Positions 9,020-17,093 of a stretch of DNA of 64,000 nucleotides are shown here, piece after piece (the stretch's first letter is position 1; each line of letters starts with the position of its first letter). Below the pieces are notes generated by a model. It ran no database searches and was not told the DNA's origin. It was given only the letters and a program-made list of their open reading frames with translations. The position numbers and the translations under genes are program-made. The DNA is from Chloroflexota bacterium (lineage in GTDB: Bacteria > Chloroflexota > Chloroflexia > Chloroheliales > Chloroheliaceae): contig JAQBPB010000066.1 in assembly GCA_028287745.1 (NCBI GenBank), forward strand, positions 109,544 through 173,543. Reading direction: 5' to 3'.

Positions 9020-10135
9020 ATGGCTCTTACATTAGGAATTATCGGATTTCCGAAAAGTGGTAAAACCACTATCTTTAATACCCTGACCCATTCAAACGCC
9101 GAAACTAGCGCCTACGGCTCCAACCAGTCGCCTAATATCGGTTCAGTTAAAGTGCCAGACCGCCGGTTGGACCGGCTGACCGAGATGTTCATACCCAAGA
9201 AAACCACCCCGGCTACGGTTGAATATACCGATGTGGCCGGTATGGCGAAAGGGGCCGGGCAAACCGGCGCGCTGCCCGGTCTGAACCTGATTCAGAAGGT
9301 AGAAGCCCTGGTCCATGTCGTGCGGGCCTTTGAAGACCCCAACCTGCCTCACCCTGACGGCAGTGTAGACCCTATCCGCGATATTCAGACGATGGACCTG
9401 GAACTGGCTTTTTCCGACCTGGCGGTCATCGAAAAACGCTTGCCTCGCCTGGACGACTCGATCAAAAAGACCAAGCCCGGCCCGGACCGCGAAGCCCAGA
9501 CTTTTGAAAAAGAAGTCATGGAAAAGCTTAACGAAGCCCTGACCAAAGATATCCCGCTGCGTGACCTGGACCTGTCCGAGGATGAGCTGAAATCTATCCG
9601 GGGCTACCAGTTCCTGACCCTTAAGCCCCTGTTGACTATCCTGAACCTGGGCGAAGAACGGGCCGAAGAGAGTGAGAAACTGGTGGAAGAAGCCAGGGCC
9701 GCCGCCGGGGGCCGTTCGAAAATCGGGTTCGCCGCTTTGCGGGGCAAAATTGAGATGGAATTAAGCCAGCTTGAGGAAGAGGAAGCCACCGAGTTCATGC
9801 AAGAACTGGGTATTACCGAATCCGGCCTTTCTAAAATCATTCATGCTTCTTACGACCTGTTGGGCCTGATGAGCTTCCTGACTGCCGGGGAAGATGAAGT
9901 CCGCGCCTGGACGATCAAAAAAGGCATCCCGGCCCTTAAAGCCGCCGGTGAAATTCACAGCGATATTGAGCGCGGCTTTATCCGGGCTGAAATTGTCAGC
10001 TTTGATGATTTGATCAAGGCGGGCGGTATTCCCGAGGCGAAGAAACTGGGACTGTACCGCAGTGAAGGTAAGACCTACGTCATGCAAGACGGCGACATCG
10101 TTAACTTTCTGTTTAACATCAGCGGCAAGAAGTAA
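9020..10135 (+). CDS. ychF: YchF/Obg-family P-loop ATPase/GTPase
   Basis: A 371-residue protein of the usual YchF length. Walker A is GFPKSGKT (residues 9-16), G3 is DVAG, followed by MAKGAG, a helical insertion (about 130-240), and a C-terminal TGS domain (about 285-368, with ERGFIRAEIVSFDDL). The usual GTPase NKxD box is replaced (NLGEE context), as is typical of YchF proteins that prefer ATP. YchF binds ribosomes and acts in stress responses in other bacteria. It follows the TIGR00300 gene by 43 bases on the same strand and ends at a large inverted repeat. Confidence 0.9.
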   Translation: MALTLGIIGFPKSGKTTIFNTLTHSNAETSAYGSNQSPNIGSVKVPDRRLDRLTEMFIPKKTTPATVEYTDVAGMAKGAGQTGALPGLNLIQKVEALVHVVRAFEDPNLPHPDGSVDPIRDIQTMDLELAFSDLAVIEKRLPRLDDSIKKTKPGPDREAQTFEKEVMEKLNEALTKDIPLRDLDLSEDELKSIRGYQFLTLKPLLTILNLGEERAEESEKLVEEARAAAGGRSKIGFAALRGKIEMELSQLEEEEATEFMQELGITESGLSKIIHASYDLLGLMSFLTAGEDEVRAWTIKKGIPALKAAGEIHSDIERGFIRAEIVSFDDLIKAGGIPEAKKLGLYRSEGKTYVMQDGDIVNFLFNISGKK

Positions 10136-10151
10136 TAGTTTTAAAAGCGAA

Positions 10152-10238
10152 ACGGTGAACGCAAGCGGGCCGGAGTTAAAATAAGCCTCAATTACAAAAT
10201 TAAGGCTTAAACCCGGCGGTCGAATGCGTTCACCGTTT
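10152..10238. terminator. Nested inverted repeats between convergent genes
   Basis: A perfect 14-base inverted repeat (AAACGGTGAACGCA at 10152-10165 with its complement at 10225-10238) encloses a second repeat (TAAGCCT at 10184-10190 with AGGCTTA at 10203-10209). It separates ychF (plus) from the 10256 gene (minus), so a bidirectional terminator is the simplest reading. The 59-base inner region makes it larger than a standard hairpin. Confidence 0.6.
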
Positions 10239-10255
10239 AATTTCTAACGGGAAAT

Positions 10256-10570
10256 TTACTTCTTGTTTTTCTTCTCAAACTCTTTCTTGAGTTCTTCTTT
10301 AGCCTTTTTAACCGCTTTATTTTCAGCGGCTTTAAGCTGGCGCTGCTCGGCGGCTTCACCGATCAATTCTTTGCGCCGCTCTTCCATGCGGGCTTCTTCC
10401 TCGGCGGCGGCCTGTTTGCCCCCTTCAAGGACTTCGTCAAGTACTCCACGCAATTTCTCGACCGTTACCTGACCGTCCCGCGTGACAATTAAAGTCGCGA
10501 CGGTTGCGCCGGTAGCTGCTCCCAGGATCACCCCAACCAGGAACTTGAAGATGCCCACTATTGCGCCCAT
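10256..10570 (-). CDS. YtxH-like small membrane protein with charged helical tail
   Basis: 104 residues. A single glycine/alanine-rich hydrophobic segment at the N-terminus (about 4-29) is followed by a highly charged Glu/Lys/Ala-rich tail likely to form a long helix or coiled coil. This layout matches the YtxH-type general-stress membrane proteins, though similarity in such low-complexity sequence is weak evidence. The start ATG at 10570 has a GGAGGA-type ribosome site about 8 bases upstream. It appears monocistronic, ending at the inverted repeat at 10152-10238. Confidence 0.7.
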   Translation of the reverse strand: MGAIVGIFKFLVGVILGAATGATVATLIVTRDGQVTVEKLRGVLDEVLEGGKQAAAEEEARMEERRKELIGEAAEQRQLKAAENKAVKKAKEELKKEFEKKNKK

Positions 10571-10794
10571 GCTGTTAGTTTCCTCCTGCTCTGCTTCTCT
10601 ATAGAATTTCGTTTCCGGGTTGTTGCTACTTCCGCCTCATAGTATATCAATTTTTGGGCCTGTAGCAAAGTAGCAGCCGTTAGTTTGGTAATTAAGCTAA
10701 AGTGGCCCGGCCCGGACCCTTTCTCGGTCCCGGCCTGCCCTTTTTGGCTGAGTTGTCTGCTAACGGCTGCTAAAAGTATTCAAAGAGGCCGCTT

Positions 10795-12450
10795 CTATAG
10801 CACCTGCAGGCTTATAGTGTGGTACCCGGCGGAACCGGACGGGAAGGGGTCGGCTGGCCTGGACTCCTGGACCTTACCGCCTGCTTCGGTTGCCCGTACC
10901 TTCAGGACATAGCCCTTGCTGCCTGCCGGTGGGGTCCATTCAAACCGCCAGAGGGTCCAACTGTTCGCGCCGAGCCGTTCTTTAAGTTTGGTTTCCTGCC
11001 AGGTCTGGCCGTTATCCAGGCTGACTTCAACCTTTTCAACCTTCCGGCTGCCCGCGTAGGCAATTCCTTTAAGGACGGTGGGCTGTCCGGCTCTAATGGT
11101 AGCGCCATCGGCCGGGGAAACAATCGAGGACTCGGTCCGGATGGCCGCCTCATTGTCCCAGCCCTGCTTTTGCCAGAAGCCTTCAAACTCGGTGTCTACC
11201 AGGGTTATCCCGGTTAGCCACTTGGCGTTTTTCATACCGTAGATATTCGGAATGAGCATGCGCGCCGGGAAGCCGTGATCGTTGGTCAGGGGAGCGCCGT
11301 TCATTTCCACGGCCAGGGTAGTATCCTGTTCCAGGGCTTTTTCGATGGTAATGCTATCCTTGTAACCGTCGGCGCTGGTAAAGACAACCTTTTTAACGCC
11401 GGGTTTAACCCCGGCCTGGTCCAGCAGGGTTTTTAAGGGGATGCCGGACCACTCGGCGTTGCCAATATATTCGCCGCCTACCGGGTTACTGATACAGGTC
11501 AGGGTATGATAGACCTTCTGGCGCGGCATTTGGTATAACGTGTTTTTTTCGAAGGTCAAAGGGTTATTTACCAGGCCGTCAATACTTAATTTCCAGGTAT
11601 TGCCATCTACGGTCGGGTTGAAAGCGTTCTTGGAAACCTGGTAGAAACTACCGGTCGGCGTGATTTCACCTTCCAGGGTACCGTCCGGTTTCAGGTCGCC
11701 CAGGCTGGCCCGGTATTCGGTCAGCGGGACACTTCCAAAGGCTTTAGTGCCAATCGCCGCGCCTACCATCAAGACAAACACGGCGCTAACGGTCCTGACA
11801 AAGCGGCGGCGGCTGGACCGGGCTTCGCCTTCCAGGCGTTCCCGGCGCGATTCGATTTGAGCCAGGTTCATTCCACTGTTGGTGGCCGGTTCCGGGTAAG
11901 TGGCGGGCACCATGTGGAAATAGGCGTAGCCCAGCACGATGCCGAACAACTGGAAAAGCATGAAAGATATAATCAGGGTTGCAATCTGGTCGGTACCCAG
12001 CCCAACGCCCAGGAAACTCTGGTCCAAAAGAGGCAGCCCGGCCACGACAAATAGCATCCAGGCGCCCGTACTGATGATAAAGCTGTTGCGCCAGACGGTT
12101 TGCCGGGTGCCGGTGCGCCCGGTAATTCTTACCAGTAACAGGCCTAGCAACCCGCCGACTACGACCTGCCCTAAAAGGACCATCAGGAAAAGTAATTGTT
12201 TTCCGAGTGTGCCAATGGTTTGAATAAAGAATTCGGTAATACCCGGCCCGGCGGTCGCGGCAATTTTATCCGCGACCAAGTTACTCAGGCTGCGCGGGGT
12301 GACGCCTAGCAGGAGCAAACCGAGCATGACAATCGTCATTGCCATTCCGGCCACGGCCCCGGCTATAAAAGCCGCCTTTCGATGGGACCGGCCGTCCCAT
12401 TCTTGCTGTTCTATTTCTTCTTCTTCATCAATATAGGTATAGGTTGCCAT
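10795..12450 (-). CDS. Polytopic sulfite-oxidase-type molybdopterin oxidoreductase with internal twin-arginine motif
   Basis: 551 residues. Four N-terminal membrane helices (about 26-50, 72-108, 121-141, 155-180) are followed by a fifth hydrophobic segment (about 218-238) preceded by S-R-R-R-F-V-R (213-219), which matches a Tat signal. The rest is extracytoplasmic: a sulfite-oxidase-like molybdopterin domain (about 270-440) with Moco-ligating Cys319 in TLTCISNP and AEWSGIPLKTLL, then a Mo-co dimerisation Ig-like domain (about 455-551). The folded, cofactor-loaded domain would need Tat export while the first helices use Sec. Known actinobacterial five-helix molybdoproteins and Rieske proteins have the same dual Sec/Tat design. 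The substrate is unknown. No redox partner or Moco biosynthesis gene is adjacent. Confidence 0.9.
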   Translation of the reverse strand: MATYTYIDEEEEIEQQEWDGRSHRKAAFIAGAVAGMAMTIVMLGLLLLGVTPRSLSNLVADKIAATAGPGITEFFIQTIGTLGKQLLFLMVLLGQVVVGGLLGLLLVRITGRTGTRQTVWRNSFIISTGAWMLFVVAGLPLLDQSFLGVGLGTDQIATLIISFMLFQLFGIVLGYAYFHMVPATYPEPATNSGMNLAQIESRRERLEGEARSSRRRFVRTVSAVFVLMVGAAIGTKAFGSVPLTEYRASLGDLKPDGTLEGEITPTGSFYQVSKNAFNPTVDGNTWKLSIDGLVNNPLTFEKNTLYQMPRQKVYHTLTCISNPVGGEYIGNAEWSGIPLKTLLDQAGVKPGVKKVVFTSADGYKDSITIEKALEQDTTLAVEMNGAPLTNDHGFPARMLIPNIYGMKNAKWLTGITLVDTEFEGFWQKQGWDNEAAIRTESSIVSPADGATIRAGQPTVLKGIAYAGSRKVEKVEVSLDNGQTWQETKLKERLGANSWTLWRFEWTPPAGSKGYVLKVRATEAGGKVQESRPADPFPSGSAGYHTISLQVL

Positions 12451-12780
12451 TTTAATTCTCTCTTGCCAGGTAATAGGCTCCGGCTCTTTTATTTATATTT
12501 ACACTTGAATTTATAATAGCTTAAAAAGCGTATATAGTCATTAGAAGTTCCTGAATAAATGTGACAATTGCATAATGCCAGGACCTTTGTAATAGCTAAA
12601 GTTACTTCCTGTAAAATATACGTTAAAACAGGGTCCAAAGATTATATTCTGGCAAATCCGCTTATCAGGCATCAAAATGCCAGAATTGGTGGAAATAGGC
12701 TATAATAAAAGGTATAGTACGCTTAGGTTTTGTGATTTAACTTGAAGTTAATTTAGCTATTAGTCAGGAGATATAGCGCC

Positions 12781-12972
12781 ATGGAAGAACTCGTAAATCA
12801 ACTGGTTGCTAAAGTAGGCATTGATAAAGCTACCGCCGAGAAGGTTGTCGCTTTCCTGAAAGAGCATGCGACCGAAGTACCTCAATGGCTGGGTCAAAAC
12901 GATATTGCTAAAGGCGTAATGGACAAACTGCCGGGCGGCCTCGGCGGAATGTTTGGTGGCAAGAAAGATTAA
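12781..12972 (+). CDS. Small cytoplasmic protein, unrecognised
   Basis: 63 residues: an amphipathic helical N-terminal part (LVAKVGIDKATAEKVVAFL) and a Gly-rich C-terminus (LPGGLGGMFGGKKD). The helical part resembles segments seen in DUF2267/YidB-like small proteins, but assignment is weak. The ATG has an AGGAG ribosome site 8 bases upstream and a TATAAT at 12701-12706 without a convincing -35. A clear terminator follows at 12994, so it is probably a single-gene transcript. Codon use and the clean expression signals support it being real. Confidence 0.65.
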   Translation: MEELVNQLVAKVGIDKATAEKVVAFLKEHATEVPQWLGQNDIAKGVMDKLPGGLGGMFGGKKD

Positions 12973-12993
12973 GCTCTTTTCAATTTTATTGCC

Positions 12994-13028
12994 AGAAGGC
13001 CAGCCGCGTTTCAGCGGGCCTTCTTTTA
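12994..13028 (+). terminator. Rho-independent terminator after the 63-residue gene
   Basis: Stem AGAAGGCC (12994-13001) pairs with GGCCTTCT (13017-13024), followed by a short T run. It sits between the 12781 gene and the 13050 gene. Confidence 0.75.
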
Positions 13029-13049
13029 ACCGAGGTTAGTAGGAGGTTT

Positions 13050-13784
13050 ATGGCTGACGCAAATCAACTGGCTCGTCAGGCCGTGGAGAGGCTGAGCGAG
13101 GATGAAGCCCTGCGCGGTGATTTAAGCGACTTTGGCTTTGGTCCCCTGCTGGATTGGGCCAACGCGGCCGTGGAGGCTTACGCCGCGAAAGAGCCTGATA
13201 GCGCTGCGATGGACCAATATACCAGCCGGGTACGCGGCGTGGTGCAGTCAGCGGTAGACACTGCCCAGGCCGGTAAACTTGACGACCCGGAGGCCCTGTT
13301 GGATTTCGACCCGCCCGGCCGGGATAAAGCCCTGGCTGACCTGAAAGCCCTGCAACTGGGGGACGACCCGGACGACAACGCCGTAAAAATCGCGGCGGTT
13401 TTGCAATCCGCCATGACCTCTACGCCTGGCGCTTCCCCGGAGGCGGCCCCCGCTGCTGAACCTGCTAAAGAAGTTAATCCGCCCGCTGAAGAATTTAATC
13501 CGGTGGCGGGCGCGATTGGCGCGGCCCTGGAGGCAGCGGTTAAGGCGGCTAATTCCGCTCTTAAAGCTGTTGACGGCCCTGGCACTACCCAGGACCAGGC
13601 TCCGCTACCCCAACCGGAACCGAAACCCGAATCTTCAGCGAAACCTGCCTCAGACGCACCCGGACCTGCTCCGGCTGCGAACAGGTCCGGCGCTTTTATT
13701 AGTGGTGTAAAGTCAAAAGTAGGCCGGGCTTATACTTCGGCCAGGGGTCTATTAAGAGGTAAAGGTAGAAGGAGAAAGGAATGA
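13050..13784 (+). CDS. Ala/Pro-rich protein of unknown function, coupled to the PLD-like gene
   Basis: 244 residues, no membrane helix. The N-terminal half (about 1-130) is predicted helical and acidic with repeated Asp-Pro motifs. The middle (about 130-210) is Ala/Pro/Glu low complexity. The C-terminus (about 215-244) is strongly basic (RGLLRGKGRRRKE), so it might bind nucleic acid or acidic lipid headgroups; that is conjecture. AGGAGG precedes the ATG. Its last four bases overlap the start of the phospholipase-D-like gene (ATGA overlap), implying translational coupling and a shared function. No family was recognised. Confidence 0.7.
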   Translation: MADANQLARQAVERLSEDEALRGDLSDFGFGPLLDWANAAVEAYAAKEPDSAAMDQYTSRVRGVVQSAVDTAQAGKLDDPEALLDFDPPGRDKALADLKALQLGDDPDDNAVKIAAVLQSAMTSTPGASPEAAPAAEPAKEVNPPAEEFNPVAGAIGAALEAAVKAANSALKAVDGPGTTQDQAPLPQPEPKPESSAKPASDAPGPAPAANRSGAFISGVKSKVGRAYTSARGLLRGKGRRRKE

Positions 13785-15088
13785 GCCGCCGGAGAAGTAA
13801 CAAGCTTACCAAGAAAGACCTTGAAATGGCGGCCCAGGGGGCAAAAATAGCGGCCAGTTTATGGAGCAGGTTGGGTAGAATTACCAGGCTGGTCCTGGTA
13901 GGCGTTATTTTCGCTTTTATTCTAATAGCCGGGGCGGTTTACCTGGTAATGAGTCAGCCCAGACCTCAGACGGGCGTCAACCCGGCCAACCCCAGTGACG
14001 AGCAACAGGCCGCCGAGGTAGGCCGCGAAGATATTACGCCAGTCCCGGGTGTCGCAAGCTCCGGTATGGGCAGCGGCGGCGCGACCACGACCGACTGGTA
14101 CGAACTGCATTTTACCAACCCGGAATACCCGACTAATAAAGCGAATTACGTGGGCGGGGTTGATACATACCTGGTCAATCTGATGAATAAAGCCACTAAA
14201 ACCCTGGATGTAGCCGCTTACGATTTTGACCTGGCGAATGTCGCTGACGCGATGGTCGCGGCTAAAAACCGGGGAGTACAGGTCCGTATGGTCACCGATA
14301 GCGACACTATCGCCAACAAGAAAGATGCCGCTATCCAGGGCGCCTTTGATAAGCTGCGTAAAGCGGCTATTCCGGTAGTGGAGGACAATCGCGGCCCTAT
14401 CATGCACAATAAATTTACCGTGGTTGACCAGCAGTGGGTCCAGACCGGTTCCTGGAACTATACCACCGGCGATACTTACCGTCTGAATAACAACATGATT
14501 ATTATCCGGGATGCCAAACTGGCCCAGAATTACACGGCCGAGTTTGAAAAGATGTTTGTTCAGAAGCTGTTCGGACCGAATAAACCTAAAGGCGTGCCGA
14601 ACCCGGTCCTGACAATCGGGGGCAGCCGGGTCCAGAATTACTTTGCGGCGGAAGACGGCGTAGGAAACCGTATCGTAGATGAGTTGAAAAAATCTAGTAG
14701 AAGCATTTACTTTATGGCCTTTTCCTTTACGAACGAAAATATCGGTAATGCCGTAATTGATAAAGCCAAAGCCGGGGTTACCGTCGGTGGGGTTTTTGAA
14801 ACCACCGGCAGCAATACAACTTTCTCCGAATACGGTAAAATGGGCAGCTTGAACTTGCCCAATCTGAAAGTTTATACCGATGGCAATCCCTATGTTATGC
14901 ATCACAAGGTATTTATAATTGACGAAAAGACGGTTATATTAGGTTCTTTCAATTTCTCGGACAATGCTGACCAGAGCAATGACGAGAACGTTCTAATCGT
15001 AGAAGACGCGAATATGGCTAAAGCTTTCAAACAGGAATACGACCGGGTTTTAGCGGTTGCGGTTAACCCACCGACCCGGAAAAAATAG
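13781..15088 (+). CDS. Membrane-anchored phospholipase D-like protein
   Basis: 435 residues. One N-terminal membrane helix (about 36-57) is followed by a Gly/Pro/Asn-rich linker and a PLD catalytic region with two HKD motifs: H209-x-K211-x4-D216 (MHNKFTVVD) and H374-x-K376-x4-D381 (MHHKVFIID). Each is followed by a conserved GS(W/F)N(Y/F) segment. The family includes phosphodiesterases acting on phospholipids, cardiolipin precursors or nucleic acid. The location outside the membrane suggests an envelope or extracellular substrate. It is translationally coupled to the 13050 gene and followed after 21 bases by an alpha/beta hydrolase. Confidence 0.9.
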   Translation: MSRRRSNKLTKKDLEMAAQGAKIAASLWSRLGRITRLVLVGVIFAFILIAGAVYLVMSQPRPQTGVNPANPSDEQQAAEVGREDITPVPGVASSGMGSGGATTTDWYELHFTNPEYPTNKANYVGGVDTYLVNLMNKATKTLDVAAYDFDLANVADAMVAAKNRGVQVRMVTDSDTIANKKDAAIQGAFDKLRKAAIPVVEDNRGPIMHNKFTVVDQQWVQTGSWNYTTGDTYRLNNNMIIIRDAKLAQNYTAEFEKMFVQKLFGPNKPKGVPNPVLTIGGSRVQNYFAAEDGVGNRIVDELKKSSRSIYFMAFSFTNENIGNAVIDKAKAGVTVGGVFETTGSNTTFSEYGKMGSLNLPNLKVYTDGNPYVMHHKVFIIDEKTVILGSFNFSDNADQSNDENVLIVEDANMAKAFKQEYDRVLAVAVNPPTRKK

Positions 15089-15109
15089 AGGGAAGGAAAT
15101 AAGGACGCA

Positions 15110-15988
15110 ATGAGTGAGACCAGCGAACCGCGTTTCGGGCGGGCCAGCGCGAACGGAATTGAACTGGCCTGGGCCGAGTGGGGCGATAGCGCCGCGCCTG
15201 CTGACAGGACTATAATTGCCATTCACGGGATTACCGCTAATTTGCAAAGCTGGGGTGCCCTGGCCCCCGGCCTTACACAAGCGGGTTTCCGGTTTATCAG
15301 TTATGACCTGCGCGGCCGGGGCGACAGTTCCAAACCGGCCTCCGGCTACAATACTTCCATACATGCTGATGACTTGCTGGGCTTGCTGGATTACTTTGTA
15401 CTGCCTTATGCTAATCTGCTGGGCCATTCCCTGGGCGCGGTAGTCGGCCTGCATTTCGCAGCCAAATACCCGGAACGGGTCCACCGGTTGGTCCTGGTGG
15501 ATCACGGTATGAACACCCCGGCCGATGCTCGTCAGACCATCAACAGCAGCTTCAGCCGCCTGACCATGACCTTTAATTCGCGGGAGGAACACCTGAAGTT
15601 CTTCCGCGAGTCGCCCGCTTACCCGAATTGGACCAAATACGTTGAGCAGTTCGTGGCCTATGACGCCCAGGTGCAGCCGGATGGCAAAGTCAGGACCAAA
15701 GTCTTACCCGCCGCCGCCGAAGAAGACCTCAATAGCCAGTACCTGGAGGAATTCCTGCCCAGCCGTCTTTATTCCAGTATCAAAACTCCGACCCTGGTCC
15801 TGCGTGCAACCATCGGCACTTTGGATGGCGGTAAAAGCGGTTTTATTCTAACGGCCGAAGGCGCTCAGACGGTGGTCCGCAGCATTGCCGGGGCAAAGCT
15901 GGTCGAAATCGAAGGCGTCAACCATTACACTATCACACTTGACCCCACGCCCCAGGTAGAACGGGAAATCATCGATTTTCTAAAGTAA
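15110..15988 (+). CDS. Alpha/beta hydrolase
   Basis: 292 residues with a canonical fold: oxyanion region IHGITANLQSWG (about 37-48), nucleophile elbow GHSLG (Ser near 109), and catalytic His in EGVNHYTI near the end. No signal peptide, so it is cytoplasmic. The substrate cannot be predicted. It follows the PLD-like gene by 21 bases and ends just before a strong bidirectional terminator, so genes 13050-15988 probably form one operon. A lipid- or ester-hydrolysing role with the PLD-like enzyme is possible. Confidence 0.9.
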   Translation: MSETSEPRFGRASANGIELAWAEWGDSAAPADRTIIAIHGITANLQSWGALAPGLTQAGFRFISYDLRGRGDSSKPASGYNTSIHADDLLGLLDYFVLPYANLLGHSLGAVVGLHFAAKYPERVHRLVLVDHGMNTPADARQTINSSFSRLTMTFNSREEHLKFFRESPAYPNWTKYVEQFVAYDAQVQPDGKVRTKVLPAAAEEDLNSQYLEEFLPSRLYSSIKTPTLVLRATIGTLDGGKSGFILTAEGAQTVVRSIAGAKLVEIEGVNHYTITLDPTPQVEREIIDFLK

Positions 15989-16026
15989 CACCCGGCAGCT
16001 AAAAGCCACCGGCCTGGCTGGAAATT

Positions 16027-16080
16027 GCGCAAATAAAAACCCCACCTGGTTTCTAATACAGGCGGGGTTTTTATTTGCGC
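16027..16080. terminator. Strong bidirectional terminator
   Basis: A perfect 17-base inverted repeat (16027-16043 with 16064-16080; core AAAAACCCC/GGGGTTTTT) with extra CCTG/CAGG pairing in the loop. It has A and T runs on both sides, as expected for termination in both directions between the convergent hydrolase and the 16094 gene. Confidence 0.85.
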
Positions 16081-16093
16081 TTAAAACTTCAAG

Positions 16094-16816
16094 TTAATTT
16101 TTGTGACTACCGGGCTTTAAGTCCACCAGTTTGTCAATCAGTTTAGGCGCGTACTTGTAAGCCTGGTCGGCCTGAAGCTGGGTCAACTTACCGGCTTTAA
16201 CCGAGGCGTCCAACTGGGTCTTGCTGCTGCTCAAGAGGGTATCTTTAACCTTTTGCAGCTCGACACCCTGGGCGGTGGCAATCTCGGACAGGGATTGTCC
16301 GGCCTTTACTTTAGCTTCCAGCTCGGATGTCTGCAGCTTGAGTACCTGGGCGACATCGCTTTCAACTTGCCTTAACTGGGCCAGGTCGAAAGGCATCAGG
16401 CCCATAAACTGGGCAATCAGGACCGGGCTGGGCGGGACGGAGATACCTTTAAATAACTCGGTGGCAATGGCGCTCAGGCGGGTAGCCTGGTCCTGGGTCA
16501 ACTTACCGTCTTTGACCAGTTGGCCGGTAGTATCACTGAGCGCGCCGCCCACGGCTGTGGCAAGTTGCTCTTCCGTTACGTTCAGGCGGCTAGCCAGGCC
16601 CTTGCGGAAGGTGCCGAGCAGTTCATTTAATTCGCCTACTTTGGCTTGAACCTTCGCCTGGTCCGGTTTAGCCGGAGCGGTCTGCGCGGCCTGGGCTGCC
16701 GGGGCGGCGTTCGCGGTCGAAGTTTGCCCTAACAGGTTGATGCTTACCAGCGCCACCAGGGCCAGGGTTAGCAACCCTCCCACTATGCCTAAAATCCAAT
16801 TCCGCGACTTATGCAT
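16094..16816 (-). CDS. Exported helical protein, unrecognised
   Basis: 240 residues. An N-terminal hydrophobic segment (about 8-30) ends in an Ala-rich stretch (ANAAPAAQAAQTA), either a signal peptide or anchor. The mature part is mostly helical, with two motifs of the type found in several secreted proteins of Gram-positives and Chloroflexota: SLSEIATAQGVELQKVKDTL and KAGKLTQLQADQAY. Similar phrases (LNVTEEQLATAV, KDGKLTQDQATRL) recur earlier, so it looks like two degenerate copies of one helical repeat. Function unknown. Transcription ends at the 16027 terminator. Confidence 0.7.
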   Translation of the reverse strand: MHKSRNWILGIVGGLLTLALVALVSINLLGQTSTANAAPAAQAAQTAPAKPDQAKVQAKVGELNELLGTFRKGLASRLNVTEEQLATAVGGALSDTTGQLVKDGKLTQDQATRLSAIATELFKGISVPPSPVLIAQFMGLMPFDLAQLRQVESDVAQVLKLQTSELEAKVKAGQSLSEIATAQGVELQKVKDTLLSSSKTQLDASVKAGKLTQLQADQAYKYAPKLIDKLVDLKPGSHKN

Positions 16817-16949
16817 CTTTTTATCCCTTTCACAGTTTTAAATTGAGTTTTCTGTTCCTGACCGGCCGTTTTCTCCGGTGGCCTGACTATAATTTAACAT
16901 CCCAAAATGACTCCAGGATGACGAGTTGAATATTGGTATTTAGCGCGGC

Positions 16950-16980
16950 CTGTCATCTTTGTGTCATGTTGTTGTAATAT
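16950..16980 (+). promoter_or_regulatory. Pho-box-like direct repeat overlapping a candidate promoter
   Basis: CTGTCAT (16950-16956), four bases CTTT, then GTGTCAT (16961-16967) form an 11-base-period direct repeat that closely resembles the enterobacterial Pho box. A TAATAT (16975-16980) lies 7 bases downstream with no -35, as in activator-dependent promoters. It precedes the PhoB-type regulator gene, suggesting autoregulation. Binding by that protein is inference. Confidence 0.5.
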
Positions 16981-17093
16981 GATGAAAGCTGAAGCGGGCT
17001 GCCGATACGGTATGTCCGGCCGGGGGCCAGGGTGTTTTCCGGGTTTAACGCCTCCCGGTTGAGATTCTAAACATTAGAAATGCAAGTAAAATC

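Noticed and set aside
13178..13585. Minus-strand 135-codon frame in the 13050 gene
   Set aside because: Low-complexity Ala/Ser/Pro shadow of the Ala/Pro-rich plus-strand gene, which has a proper ribosome site and a coupled downstream gene.
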